Source: Candidatus Olsenella stercoravium
GTDB taxonomy: Bacteria; Actinomycetota; Coriobacteriia; Coriobacteriales; Atopobiaceae
NCBI GenBank assembly: GCA_019116265.1
Contig: DXBZ01000167.1
Location: 1-36,724 of the forward strand
DNA: 36,724 nucleotides
Direction of reading: 5' to 3'
How positions within the stretch are numbered: position 1 is the stretch's first letter; every line of letters begins with the position of its first letter. Of the stretch, positions 1-8,446 are shown piece after piece. The position numbers and the translations under genes were made by a program. The notes under the pieces are model-generated. The model did no database searches. It saw only the letters and a list, made by a program, of their open reading frames with translations, and was not told the origin of the DNA.

Positions 1-1
1 C

Positions 2-403
2 GGACAGGGCCTGGAGGTGCTGGACATCCCGCAGGAGCTTCCGGCTGAGGCTCGCTGCGCCGTGGTGGAACGCGTGACGGGCCTGACGCCCGCCGACCGC
101 GGGCGCGTGCTCTCCACGGTGGCGCAGCTCAACTCCGACCCGGACCGCATCCTCGAGGGCGGGCGCACGAGCCCCGGCGAGCTCCGCAAGCTCATGCTTG
201 CGGAGGGCATCCTGCGCCACCCCGCGCTCATCGTCATGGACGAGCCCACCAACCACCTGGACCTGCACTCGACCGAGGCCCTCGAGCGCGCGCTCGCCGC
301 CTACCCCGGTGCGCTCGTGCTGGTGAGCCACGACCGGAGGTTCCTCGAGGCCTGCACCACGCGCACCTGGAAGGTCCGCGACGGCCACGTGACCGAGAAA
401 TGA
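2..403 (+). CDS. ABC-F family ATP-binding protein, C-terminal part (5' end outside window)
   Basis: LMLAEGILRHPALIVMDEPTNHLDLHSTEALERAL...LVLVSHDRRFLE: Walker B/DEPTNHLD and H-loop of ABC-F proteins; reading frame open to window edge. Confidence 0.9.
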   Translation, partial: GQGLEVLDIPQELPAEARCAVVERVTGLTPADRGRVLSTVAQLNSDPDRILEGGRTSPGELRKLMLAEGILRHPALIVMDEPTNHLDLHSTEALERALAAYPGALVLVSHDRRFLEACTTRTWKVRDGHVTEK

Positions 404-434
404 TACGAAGGGACAGTCCCTTCGTATCATTTCT
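396..434. terminator. Perfect 19-bp-arm inverted repeat (agaaatgatacgaagggac-a-gtcccttcgtatcatttct) between convergent genes, containing both stop codons
   Basis: Read directly; flanked by convergent CDS 2-403(+) and 427-1110(-). Confidence 0.85.
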
Positions 435-1110
435 TCCAGAGGAGGAAGCTGTAGAGCGCGACGAGCGCGACGCCGCCGAGAAGGGCCGCGAGCAGCACGC
501 CCAGCGTGAGCTCCGGAGCCGCGGAGGCGAGAAGGGCCGAGGCGAGCGTGACCACGCCCATGACCACAAAGACCGGGCCCGCGAAGCGATGCGTGCGACG
601 CCAGTTCTCCGGGTCCGCGAGCGTCCAGGGCAGGCGCACGCCGAAGGTGTAGTTGGGCTCGATGCGCGGCATCGCGACGCCAAGACCCACGAGCAGAAGC
701 CCCAGAAAACCAAACGCGACGACGTTAACGATCGGGCCGCCCGCCGTCGGGAGGGCGCCGAGCGCCGTGAGCGGCGTGATCCACGCCATGACGACCATGA
801 ATACCGTGAAGGCTGTAGAGAATCCCTGGTAGATACCCTTGAATCGGTTGAAGCTCTCGCCGCGCGGGTCGAAGTGCGGGACCGCGAAGAGCAGCGCCAG
901 GATCAGGAACGGCATGACGACGCCCATGAAGATTGTGGAGCCCTTGCTGTCCCAGCCGTCAGCCGTGCCGTCGACGCCCCAGTGCGTGGGCACCGTCTCC
1001 GGCATCGCGGGCAGCGCCCAGAGGACGTAGGCCGCCGCGCTTACCAGGCACAGGGCGCCCAGCGCGACCCACAGGGCCTTGTCGCGCGTCGTGTAGTCTA
1101 AGCCAGCCAT
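427..1110 (-). CDS. SdpI-family / DUF1648-domain membrane protein
   Basis: Multiple hydrophobic segments; PETVPTHWGVDGTADGW (DUF1648-like) and YTFGVRLPWTLADPENWRRTHRFAG (SdpI-like). Confidence 0.8.
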   Translation of the reverse strand: MAGLDYTTRDKALWVALGALCLVSAAAYVLWALPAMPETVPTHWGVDGTADGWDSKGSTIFMGVVMPFLILALLFAVPHFDPRGESFNRFKGIYQGFSTAFTVFMVVMAWITPLTALGALPTAGGPIVNVVAFGFLGLLLVGLGVAMPRIEPNYTFGVRLPWTLADPENWRRTHRFAGPVFVVMGVVTLASALLASAAPELTLGVLLAALLGGVALVALYSFLLWKK

Positions 1111-1167
1111 GCGAGCCTCCTCAGACGAACTTGATGCGCGATGTTATACCCCTCCTGCGAGCGCTTA

Positions 1168-2097
1168 TCAATCTCGCCGCTCGCCGCCACCGTGGCGCCG
1201 CTCGCCAAAGCTCAGCCAGCCGTGATGCCAAAAGAACGCAACCTCAACGGCCACGATCACAACGCACACCACGATCACCGCGGCATAGCCCCACGGCACG
1301 TCGAAGAGCGCCATGTGCGGGAAGTTCATGCCGTACCACCCGGTGACAAAGGTCAGTGGCATCGCAATCGTGGTCACCACCGTGAGCCACTGCATGACGT
1401 TGTTCTGACGCACGTCGATGGACTCTTGGTAGAGGCTGTGTACCTGCAGACTGTAGTCCTGCAGCGACTCCAGACGCATGGCGAGTCGACCCAGCAGGCG
1501 CGCGAGCGAGCGGAGCCTCGCGCGGTCCGCCGACGTCACGAGGCCGGAGTCGTCCTCGGCATGCTCCGCAGCGAGGTCTGACATGCCCTGGTAGAACGTA
1601 TCAAGTCCGAGCATGCGCCGCGAGTCCGCCATCATCTTGCGCCGGTCCGGTCGCTCGCGACCCTCGAGGACCTGTTGCTCCACCAGCTCATAGTCCTCGT
1701 GCATGCGAGAGAGGCGCGCTGGGTGGTCGCGCAGCAGCTCGCGAAGCAGCGCACAGAGCGCCCCGGCAGACCCCTCGACACGCGCCCTGTCCTCCACGGC
1801 ACGACCGAGCGCCGTGGCACAAACGTCCCCATCGTCAATAAGAACCAGCTCGCTGGGGGTAAGGATGAAGCCGAACCGACGTTGCCCGCTCGGCGTGACC
1901 ACAAGGCCCGCCGCCCCGGTAGAGGTGCGCTCCAGAAAGGGCATCGCGGCGTGCTCAAGTTGGTCGAGAACCTCACGCTGCGTGTGGGAGAGCGACCGCG
2001 CCCGCTCCTCCCCCGGGCGCAGGAGGACGGCAACGTGAACGCCGTCCTTCTCGCCCGTCGCGAGATGCCCGTTTGCGATGTGCCAAGCCCGTGCCAT
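1168..2097 (-). CDS. CorA-like Mg2+/Co2+ transporter family protein
   Basis: C-terminal TM pair with GWYGMNFPHM (CorA GMN signature) after helical region. Confidence 0.85.
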   Translation of the reverse strand: MARAWHIANGHLATGEKDGVHVAVLLRPGEERARSLSHTQREVLDQLEHAAMPFLERTSTGAAGLVVTPSGQRRFGFILTPSELVLIDDGDVCATALGRAVEDRARVEGSAGALCALLRELLRDHPARLSRMHEDYELVEQQVLEGRERPDRRKMMADSRRMLGLDTFYQGMSDLAAEHAEDDSGLVTSADRARLRSLARLLGRLAMRLESLQDYSLQVHSLYQESIDVRQNNVMQWLTVVTTIAMPLTFVTGWYGMNFPHMALFDVPWGYAAVIVVCVVIVAVEVAFFWHHGWLSFGERRHGGGERRD

Positions 2098-2199
2098 GGT
2101 ATGCCTCCGCCCGCCAACGCCGATGCGACCTCGTTGAAGGTTCTACCCGTTGTCCTATGAGACAATAGCCATGTTGGACCGCCGGCCTAAGGAGGCAGC

Positions 2200-2472
2200 A
2201 TGGACCTTGTGATGGAGCGCGACCGCATTCAGTACCTGGACGACAGCTGGAACGTTCTGGCCGAGGTGACCTTCCCCGTGGTGGAGCCCGGCGTCGTGGA
2301 GATCAACCATACCTTCGTGGACGAGAGCCTGCGCGGACAGGGCGTCGCGGGTCAGCTCATGGGCCGCGCCGTGGCGAGCATCGCCGCAAGCGGCTACTAT
2401 GCGCGCCCCACGTGCTCCTATGCCGTGAGCTGGTTCGAGAAGCACCCGGAGCACGCAGCGCTTCTCGCCTAG
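2200..2472 (+). CDS. Small GNAT-like N-acetyltransferase (YjdJ type)
   Basis: INHTFVDESLRGQGVAGQLMGRAV...CSYAVSWFEKHPE, typical of small Gcn5-related acetyltransferases. Confidence 0.8.
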   Translation: MDLVMERDRIQYLDDSWNVLAEVTFPVVEPGVVEINHTFVDESLRGQGVAGQLMGRAVASIAASGYYARPTCSYAVSWFEKHPEHAALLA

Positions 2473-2576
2473 CCACGGCCCGTGTCGCCCCTCGGCAGCC
2501 AGCGGCAACGCAGAATCAGGTTGAGTCCGTCCGTCAGGGCGGGCAGCCGCACGCGCGAGGGGCGCGGGGACGCGCC

Positions 2577-3326
2577 CTACGCCGGGTAGTCCTCGTCGGC
2601 GACGGGCTCGAGCCACTCGTTGGAGCAGCCCTCGCCCGGCGCCTCGAAGGCGATGTGGCTGAACCAGGAGTCGCGCGCGGCGCCGTGCCAGTGCTTGACG
2701 CCTGCGGGAATCACCACGACGGTGCCGGGCTCGAGCTCCTGCGGTGGGTTGCCCCACTCCTGGTACCAGCCGTGACCGTCGGTGCAAACGAGAATCTGCC
2801 CGCCGCCCTTGTCGGCGTGGTGGATGTGCCAGTTGTTGCGGCAGCCCGGCTCAAAGGTGACGTTGGCGAGGCCCACTCCGCACTCCGCGGCGCTGGTCAA
2901 CGGATTGAGGTACGAGTTGCCAACAAAGTACTGGGCGTACGCGTCGTTGGGGCCGCCCAGGCCGAACATGGGCGAGAAGGACGTGCCCTCGCCTGCGTCC
3001 GCATCGTCACCGTAGACCTTGAGCGCCACGCGGAAAGCAGCCCAAGCATTGGGCCAGCCGGCGTAGAATGCCTCGTGCGTGAGAATCTCCGCCATCTCGT
3101 CGCGCGTGACGCCGTTCTTGCGCGCCGTTGCCATGTGGAACTCAAAAGAGCTGTCAACCATGCCCTTGGCCACGAGCGTGACCACGGTCACGATCGAGCG
3201 CATCTTGAGGCTGAGCCTGTCCTCGCGGCTCCAAACCTCGCCAAAGAGCACATCATCGTTGAGCTCTGCGAACTTGGGGGCGAACTCGCCCAGCTGGTCG
3301 CGTCCCGCCGTCTGCTTCACTGCCAT
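2577..3326 (-). CDS. Carboxymuconolactone decarboxylase-cupin fusion protein
   Basis: N-terminal CMD-like segment (LKMRSIVTVVTLVAKGMVDSSFEFHMATARKNGVTRDEMAEILTH) plus C-terminal cupin (CRNNWHIHHADKGGGQILVCTDGHGWYQEWG). Confidence 0.85.
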   Translation of the reverse strand: MAVKQTAGRDQLGEFAPKFAELNDDVLFGEVWSREDRLSLKMRSIVTVVTLVAKGMVDSSFEFHMATARKNGVTRDEMAEILTHEAFYAGWPNAWAAFRVALKVYGDDADAGEGTSFSPMFGLGGPNDAYAQYFVGNSYLNPLTSAAECGVGLANVTFEPGCRNNWHIHHADKGGGQILVCTDGHGWYQEWGNPPQELEPGTVVVIPAGVKHWHGAARDSWFSHIAFEAPGEGCSNEWLEPVADEDYPA

Positions 3327-3371
3327 TTTTTCTCCCTCCTCGCCCCGGGGCCTTCCTCCCCGGCGCCTTCC

Positions 3372-4388
3372 TTACTTTGCGTTGGGGTCCGTCGTGCCGG
3401 CGAGGGGCTTCTCGCCGGGACGGCCCAGCGGCCCCACGAGCTCGTGGGCCACGTAGGGCTCCTCGAGGTAGGCCAGCTCCTCGGCCGAGAGCTCCACGTC
3501 GAGCGCGGCCACGGCGTCATCCACGCGGTCGGGGCGCGAGCAGCCCACGATCGGCGCCTCCACCCCGCGCGCCCAGTGCCACGCGAGCGCGACGCGCGAC
3601 ATCGGCACCTCGTGCCGCTCGGCGACCTCGGCCACGCGCGTCACGATCTTCATGTCGTTATCGCGCGCGGCGTCGTACTTGTTCACCATCACCTGGTCGG
3701 TGCGGCTGCGGACGGAGTCGGAGTCCCAGGTGGGGCGGCAGAGGTGGCCCGACGCGAGCGGGCTGTACGGCGTGAGCGCCATGCCGTACTGGCGGCAGAC
3801 GGGGATCATCTCGCGCTCGTCCTCGCGATAGAGCAGGTTGTAGTGGCACTGCATGGACGTGAACCTGGTCCAGCCGTTCTTCTCGGCCGCGACCTGCATG
3901 TTGTGGAGCTGGTAGGCGTACATCGCGCTCGCACCGAGCGCGCGGACCTTGCCGGCGCGCACGAGGCGGTCGAGCGCCTCCATGGTCTCCTCGATGGGCG
4001 TGTCGTAGTCAAAGCGGTGGATGATGTAGAGGTCGAGGTAGTCCGTGCCCAGGCGGCGCAGCGTGCCCTCGATCTCGCGCTCGATGGCGGCGGCCGAGAG
4101 GCGTCCCTCGTTGAAGTAGACCTTGCTCGCCAGCACCACCTTGTCGCGCTGAACGCCCAGCTCGCGTAGGGCGGCGCCGATGTACTCCTCGCTCGTTCCG
4201 TTTGCGTAGCAGTTGGCCGTGTCGATGAAGTTGACGCCCTGCTCGAGCGCGCGGGCGATGACGGCGCGGGTCTCGCTGGGGTCGATGGTCCACTGGTGGT
4301 GGTCCGGCGTGGGGACGCCGAAGCTCATGCCTCCCAGACAGATGCGGCTGACCTCGATGTCGGAGTGACCGAGTTTCGCGTACTTCAT
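3372..4388 (-). CDS. Aldo/keto reductase
   Basis: MKYAKLGHSDIEVSRICLGGMSFG...FIDTANCYANGTSEEYIG; start placed at internal ATG of ORF 3372..4616. Confidence 0.9.
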   Translation of the reverse strand: MKYAKLGHSDIEVSRICLGGMSFGVPTPDHHQWTIDPSETRAVIARALEQGVNFIDTANCYANGTSEEYIGAALRELGVQRDKVVLASKVYFNEGRLSAAAIEREIEGTLRRLGTDYLDLYIIHRFDYDTPIEETMEALDRLVRAGKVRALGASAMYAYQLHNMQVAAEKNGWTRFTSMQCHYNLLYREDEREMIPVCRQYGMALTPYSPLASGHLCRPTWDSDSVRSRTDQVMVNKYDAARDNDMKIVTRVAEVAERHEVPMSRVALAWHWARGVEAPIVGCSRPDRVDDAVAALDVELSAEELAYLEEPYVAHELVGPLGRPGEKPLAGTTDPNAK

Positions 4389-4398
4389 GTCTTCCTCC

Positions 4399-4788
4399 CT
4401 AGTCCGTCTCCGGGGTGCCCCGGCGCTCGTCCGTCTCGATGAGGGCGTCGAGCCGGCCCTCGAGCGCGCGCAGCGGCTCGAGCGGGCCCTCGACGCGCCC
4501 GATGGTGAGCTGGTCGCCGTAGCGCATGGAGTTTCTCTCGTCGTCGAAGAAAATCGCGAGCCAGCCGCCCGCCGGGTTGTAGTTGAGGTCCCCGTCCACC
4601 CAGCCTCGGTGGACAAGCCCGGGGCCGGCGGGAAGCGAGAAGGACAGTGCGCCGCAGCATCCCACGGTCGAGGCGCACATGCGCAGGGTCAGGGGAAGCC
4701 GCTCGGCGAGCGCACGGGCTGCGGGGGTGTCATTGAGCATGGCGCGCACGGTGACGTCGCCCAGGCGCACGACGATTCGCCTCCCCAC
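4399..4788 (-). CDS. Cyclophilin-like fold protein
   Basis: VRAMLNDTPAARALAERLPLTL...GDLNYNPAGGWLAIFFDDERNSMRYGDQLTIGRV, pattern of cyclophilin-like family (Cyclophil_like2). Confidence 0.75.
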   Translation of the reverse strand: MGRRIVVRLGDVTVRAMLNDTPAARALAERLPLTLRMCASTVGCCGALSFSLPAGPGLVHRGWVDGDLNYNPAGGWLAIFFDDERNSMRYGDQLTIGRVEGPLEPLRALEGRLDALIETDERRGTPETD

Positions 4789-4858
4789 GGATGCCTCCCC
4801 TCGTCAGGTCCCGATCGCCTGACTTCAGTGTGAACCCGAGCGCAAGAGAATACAATTG

Positions 4859-4883
4859 CTTATACTTTATCTTGCAGTATGAG
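4859..4883. promoter_or_regulatory. Candidate LysR-type site CTTATAC-N11-GTATGAG
   Basis: ATAC-N11-GTAT inverted repeat (T-N11-A class) in the divergent intergenic region next to the LysR gene. Confidence 0.55.
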
Positions 4884-4919
4884 TTTTCCTTATATGTTTT
4901 ACGCCGTCTGGGGGAAACC

Positions 4920-5801
4920 ATGGAGCTCAGGGCCCTTCGCTACTACCTCGCCGTCTGCGAGTGCGGGACCATGTCGCGCGCTGCCGAGGAGCTGCACGTC
5001 ACGCAGCCGGCACTCTCGCGCCAGATCGCCGGCCTCGAGCGCGAGCTGGGATGTGAGCTGCTTGAGCGCCACAGCCGCAGCGTGCGGCCCACCGAGAAGG
5101 GCCTCTACCTGCGCAGGCGCGCGCAGGAGATCGTGAGCCTGGCAGACCGGACCTCGGCGGACTTCTCGCACGGCGACGACATCGTGGCCGGCGACATCCA
5201 CATCGGCGCGGGCGAGAGCGCGAGCATGCGCCTCATCGCCCAGCGCGTGAGCACCTTTCGCCGGCGCTACCCAGACGTTCGATTCCACCTGCACAGCGCC
5301 GTGGCGACCGACCTGATGGAACGGCTTGAGCACGGACTCGACGACCTGGCCGTGCTCATGTCGTATCCCGACGACGAGCGCCACGCGCACCTGCGGCTGC
5401 CGCTCAGCGACGCATGGGGCGTCGTCATGCGCGAGGACGACCCGCTCGCCGAGCGCGAGGTGATCTCACCCACTGACCTCGCCGAGGGCCCGCTCGTCAT
5501 GCCGGAGCGATCGTGGACGGGAGAGCGCCTCTCGGGACCGCTCGCAACATGGTTCGGGGACGACGGCGAGGGCATCGAGGTCGCAGCGACCTACAACCTC
5601 TCCTTCAACGCCGCGCTGCTCGTGCGGGAGGGTATGGGCCGCATGCTCACCCTCGAGGGGCTCACGCCCACCGGGCCGGGCAGCGGCCTCGCCTTCCGCC
5701 TGCTCTACCCTCCCGCGGTCTCCATCATCGACGTGGTCTGGAAACGCACCGCAACACCCACGCGGGCGATGAGCCTGTTCCTGGAGAGCCTGCGACAGTA
5801 G
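4920..5801 (+). CDS. LysR family transcriptional regulator
   Basis: MELRALRYYLAVCECGTMSRAAEELHVTQPALSRQIAGLERELGCELLER: LysR HTH. Confidence 0.92.
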   Translation: MELRALRYYLAVCECGTMSRAAEELHVTQPALSRQIAGLERELGCELLERHSRSVRPTEKGLYLRRRAQEIVSLADRTSADFSHGDDIVAGDIHIGAGESASMRLIAQRVSTFRRRYPDVRFHLHSAVATDLMERLEHGLDDLAVLMSYPDDERHAHLRLPLSDAWGVVMREDDPLAEREVISPTDLAEGPLVMPERSWTGERLSGPLATWFGDDGEGIEVAATYNLSFNAALLVREGMGRMLTLEGLTPTGPGSGLAFRLLYPPAVSIIDVVWKRTATPTRAMSLFLESLRQ

Positions 5802-5846
5802 GCCCGCGCGGGAGGGGCGGGACCCCGCTCCGCCCGGCCGTATGAC

Positions 5847-5916
5847 GCCGAGTGTGCACATGTAGCGAAAAACAGGTTCCCCCGGACTTGTTTTTCTCCG
5901 CATGTGCACACTCGGC
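5847..5916. repeat. 70-nt palindromic element (perfect 16-bp outer arms gccgagtgtgcacatg/catgtgcacactcggc), possibly a bidirectional terminator
   Basis: Read directly; lies between convergent genes. Confidence 0.8.
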
Positions 5917-5972
5917 AAACGTAAGGCCCGTCATGGCGGCGGCACGCACGAGGGGTGCCGCCGCCATAGCGC

Positions 5973-6608
5973 CTAGCGGCGAACGACCGAGATGCGCCTG
6001 CCCACGTGCGCCCCGTCAGTGCGCTCGGCCTCATCGACCATCGCGATGGCGTAGTCGGCGTAGCTGATCTCGGAGACGCCGTCCTCGCTCAGCGCGAGCT
6101 CCTCGCCGCCAAGGATGTAGGCACCGGTGCGCGGTCCCTCGGCCTGGAAGTCGCCCGCCGGGGAGACGAAGGTCCAGCGCACGTCGTCGCGCCCGCGCAG
6201 TTCCTCGAGGGCCCTGCCCTGCGCCTCGGCAAGCGGCTTGAACTCGGTCGGGAAGTCAACGCTGTCCTTTACCTGAGCGGTGTGCTCGGGGTTTACGTAC
6301 AGGCTACCCGCACCGCCCACCACGAGCAGACGAACGTCGGTGTCGGAGAGCGCATCGCAGAGGTGCTTGAGCGAGGTGGAGTGCTGCGGCAGGGTCTCGG
6401 GCGTCCAGGTGCCAAAGGCGTCGATGACCACGTCGAAACCGGCGAGGTCGGCAGCGGTGAGGTCGAAGAGATCCTTCTGGATGACGCTCGGGGCAGCGCT
6501 CTGGTTCTCTCCGCGCACGACGGCGGTAACGTCGTGGCCGCGCCCCACAGCCTCGCGAACGATGAGCTGGCCTGCCTTGCCGTTGGCGCACACAACTGCG
6601 ATCTTCAT
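5973..6608 (-). CDS. NAD(P)-binding Rossmann / NmrA-like oxidoreductase
   Basis: MKIAVVCANGKAGQLIVREAVGRGHDVTAVVRG...VVIDAFGTW. Confidence 0.85.
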   Translation of the reverse strand: MKIAVVCANGKAGQLIVREAVGRGHDVTAVVRGENQSAAPSVIQKDLFDLTAADLAGFDVVIDAFGTWTPETLPQHSTSLKHLCDALSDTDVRLLVVGGAGSLYVNPEHTAQVKDSVDFPTEFKPLAEAQGRALEELRGRDDVRWTFVSPAGDFQAEGPRTGAYILGGEELALSEDGVSEISYADYAIAMVDEAERTDGAHVGRRISVVRR

Positions 6609-6658
6609 GGTGTTTCTCCTCCTTCTGGCGCGTCTGTCGAAACGCGCCGCTCCCGTTT

Positions 6659-6681
6659 GTTGTAATCACTGTGATTACAAC
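6659..6681. promoter_or_regulatory. Operator copy 1: GTTGTAA-TCACTGTGA-TTACAAC
   Basis: Perfect palindrome; same 7-9-7 architecture in three copies. Confidence 0.75.
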
Positions 6682-6711
6682 TCTTGACGACGCACATTGA
6701 ACATCGGCTGA

Positions 6712-6734
6712 GTTGTAATGTCAATAGTTACAAC
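6712..6734. promoter_or_regulatory. Operator copy 2: GTTGTAA-TGTCAATAG-TTACAAC
   Basis: Same conserved half-sites; start exactly 53 bp after copy 1. Confidence 0.75.
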
Positions 6735-6764
6735 AAACGCGACAGGTCTCCATATCTCCTCCAT

Positions 6765-6787
6765 GTTGTAACTGATATATTTACAAC
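6765..6787. promoter_or_regulatory. Operator copy 3: GTTGTAA-CTGATATAT-TTACAAC
   Basis: Same conserved half-sites; start exactly 53 bp after copy 2. Confidence 0.75.
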
Positions 6788-6815
6788 ATTTTCAGAATGA
6801 GCGAGAAGGACATCC

Positions 6816-7250
6816 ATGCAGATCTCAACGCGCTTCACCATCGCTGTACACGCGCTCCTGTGCGTGGCGAACTTCTCTCCCGAGCGCAAGGTCACCTCGG
6901 GCTTCATCGCGCAGAGCGTGGGCGTGAACCCTGTGGTCATCCGACGCACGCTCGGGCAGCTCAAGGAGGCCGGCCTCGTGCACGTGGAGCCGGGCATCGG
7001 CGGAACCACGCTCGCGCGCCCTGCCGAGAAGATCACGCTGCTGGACGTGTTTCGCGCAGTGGACAGCGTGGAAGGCTCGCTCTTTGACTTCCACTCAGCG
7101 CCCAACCCCACGTGCCCCGTAGGACGCAACGTCCATGCGGTGCTCGACACCGAGCTCAGCGCGGCGCAGTCGGCGCTCGAGGAGCGCCTCGGGCAGACCT
7201 CGCTCGCAGATCTTGACGCGCGGCTCGAAGGGCTCGTCAAGGCTGGATAG
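6816..7250 (+). CDS. Rrf2 family transcriptional regulator
   Basis: MQISTRFTIAVHALLCVANFSPERKVTSGFIAQSVGVNPVVIRRTLGQLKEAGLV: Rrf2 winged HTH. Confidence 0.9.
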   Translation: MQISTRFTIAVHALLCVANFSPERKVTSGFIAQSVGVNPVVIRRTLGQLKEAGLVHVEPGIGGTTLARPAEKITLLDVFRAVDSVEGSLFDFHSAPNPTCPVGRNVHAVLDTELSAAQSALEERLGQTSLADLDARLEGLVKAG

Positions 7251-7301
7251 TGCGGCAAGGGCCGAGACGACACCTCTGCCACCCGGCGCCTCTCGCCCGC
7301 G

Positions 7302-8400
7302 TCACATGCCAAAGTACGCGGCGATCTCGCGCATGCGCACGGACTGCGTCACGCCGAAGGGACAGCGAGAGTCGCAGTGGCCGCACCCCACGCACTCCCC
7401 CACATGGTGCTCGAGGTTGCGGTAGTGCTCCGCCGCGAGCTCGTCGCCGACGCGGGCGAGGTCGTAGTACTTGTTGACCAGGCCCACCTGGATGCCCGCC
7501 GGGCAGGGCTGGCAGTGGTTGCAGTACACGCAGCGCGCCTCGCGCGACTGGGGCGCCATGCTCGCGAGCTCGGAGTAGTCGCGCTCCTCGGGCGTGGCGT
7601 CGAGATAGCCGAGAAGGTCGTGCAGGTCGGAGAGCCCGTGGACGCCCGGCAGAACCGTAACCACGCCCGGCTTGTCGAGCGCGTACTGGATGCACTGGGT
7701 GCGCGTGAGCGCCCGCCCGAAGGGCGACTGGGCCGCGTCGAGCAGCTGGCCGCCAGCAAATGGCTTCATCGCGCTCACACCTATCCCGGCGCGCTCGAAC
7801 TCGCGCAGCAGCTCCATGCGGTCCGCGGCCTCGCCCCTGCCGTACTCGGACTCGTCGGTGTAGTCGTACATGGGATTCAGGCTGAACATCGCCAGGTCGA
7901 AGGCGCCCGTGGCGATGAGGAGCCGCGCGATGTGGGGGCTGTGCGTGGAGAACGCCAGGTGACGGATCGCACCATCGGCGCGGCGCGCCTGGGCGTAGTC
8001 CCAGATGCCCCCCGTTCATCACGCGGTCGAGGTCGGCGTCCTCGTCGATGCAGTGGATGAAGCCGAAGTCGGCGTAGTCGGTGCCGATGGTCGCCAGGCG
8101 CCGCTCGAACTCCGCGATGGCCGGCTTGGCATCGGTGGTCCACGCGTAGGCGCCGCGCCCGTAGAGCGCGCCGATGTGCACCTGCACGTGCACGTCGGCG
8201 CGGTGGCGGTGCAGGGCGCGCCCCATCGCCGCAAGCGGCCCGGACTCGCTGGGGATGAAGTCGAAGTGGTTGACGCCCGCGTCCACCGCCTCGTCGATGG
8301 TGCGCTCGACCTCGGCGTCGCTCGCGTTGTGAAGGCCCGCCGACCCCAGCCCGATCACGCTGATCTTCTCGCCGCCATGAGGCAGCGCCCGATATTCCAT
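7302..8400 (-). pseudogene. Aldo/keto reductase with C-terminal 4Fe-4S domain, interrupted by a +1 frameshift in a G6 tract
   Basis: N-terminal half (MEYRALPHGGEKISVIGLGSAGL...DLDRVMNGG) and C-terminal half (MFSLNPMYDY...CVYCNHCQPCPAGIQ...CVGCGHCDSRCPFGV) are in different frames; removing one C from the run at 8008-8013 restores MNGGIWDYAQA. Confidence 0.8.
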
Positions 8401-8446
8401 GCCCTCATCCTTCCTCTTTACTGGAGTGGAGGGCACCCTGCCCCCG

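Noticed and set aside
2150-2165. TTGTC-N6-GACAA inverted repeat between CorA and GNAT genes
   Set aside because: Short arms, single copy, no adjacent regulator; insufficient support for an operator call.
2412-4169. 585-aa plus-strand ORF
   Set aside because: High-GC shadow ORF antisense to clear CMD-cupin and aldo/keto reductase genes; Arg/His/Val-rich translation without recognisable domains.
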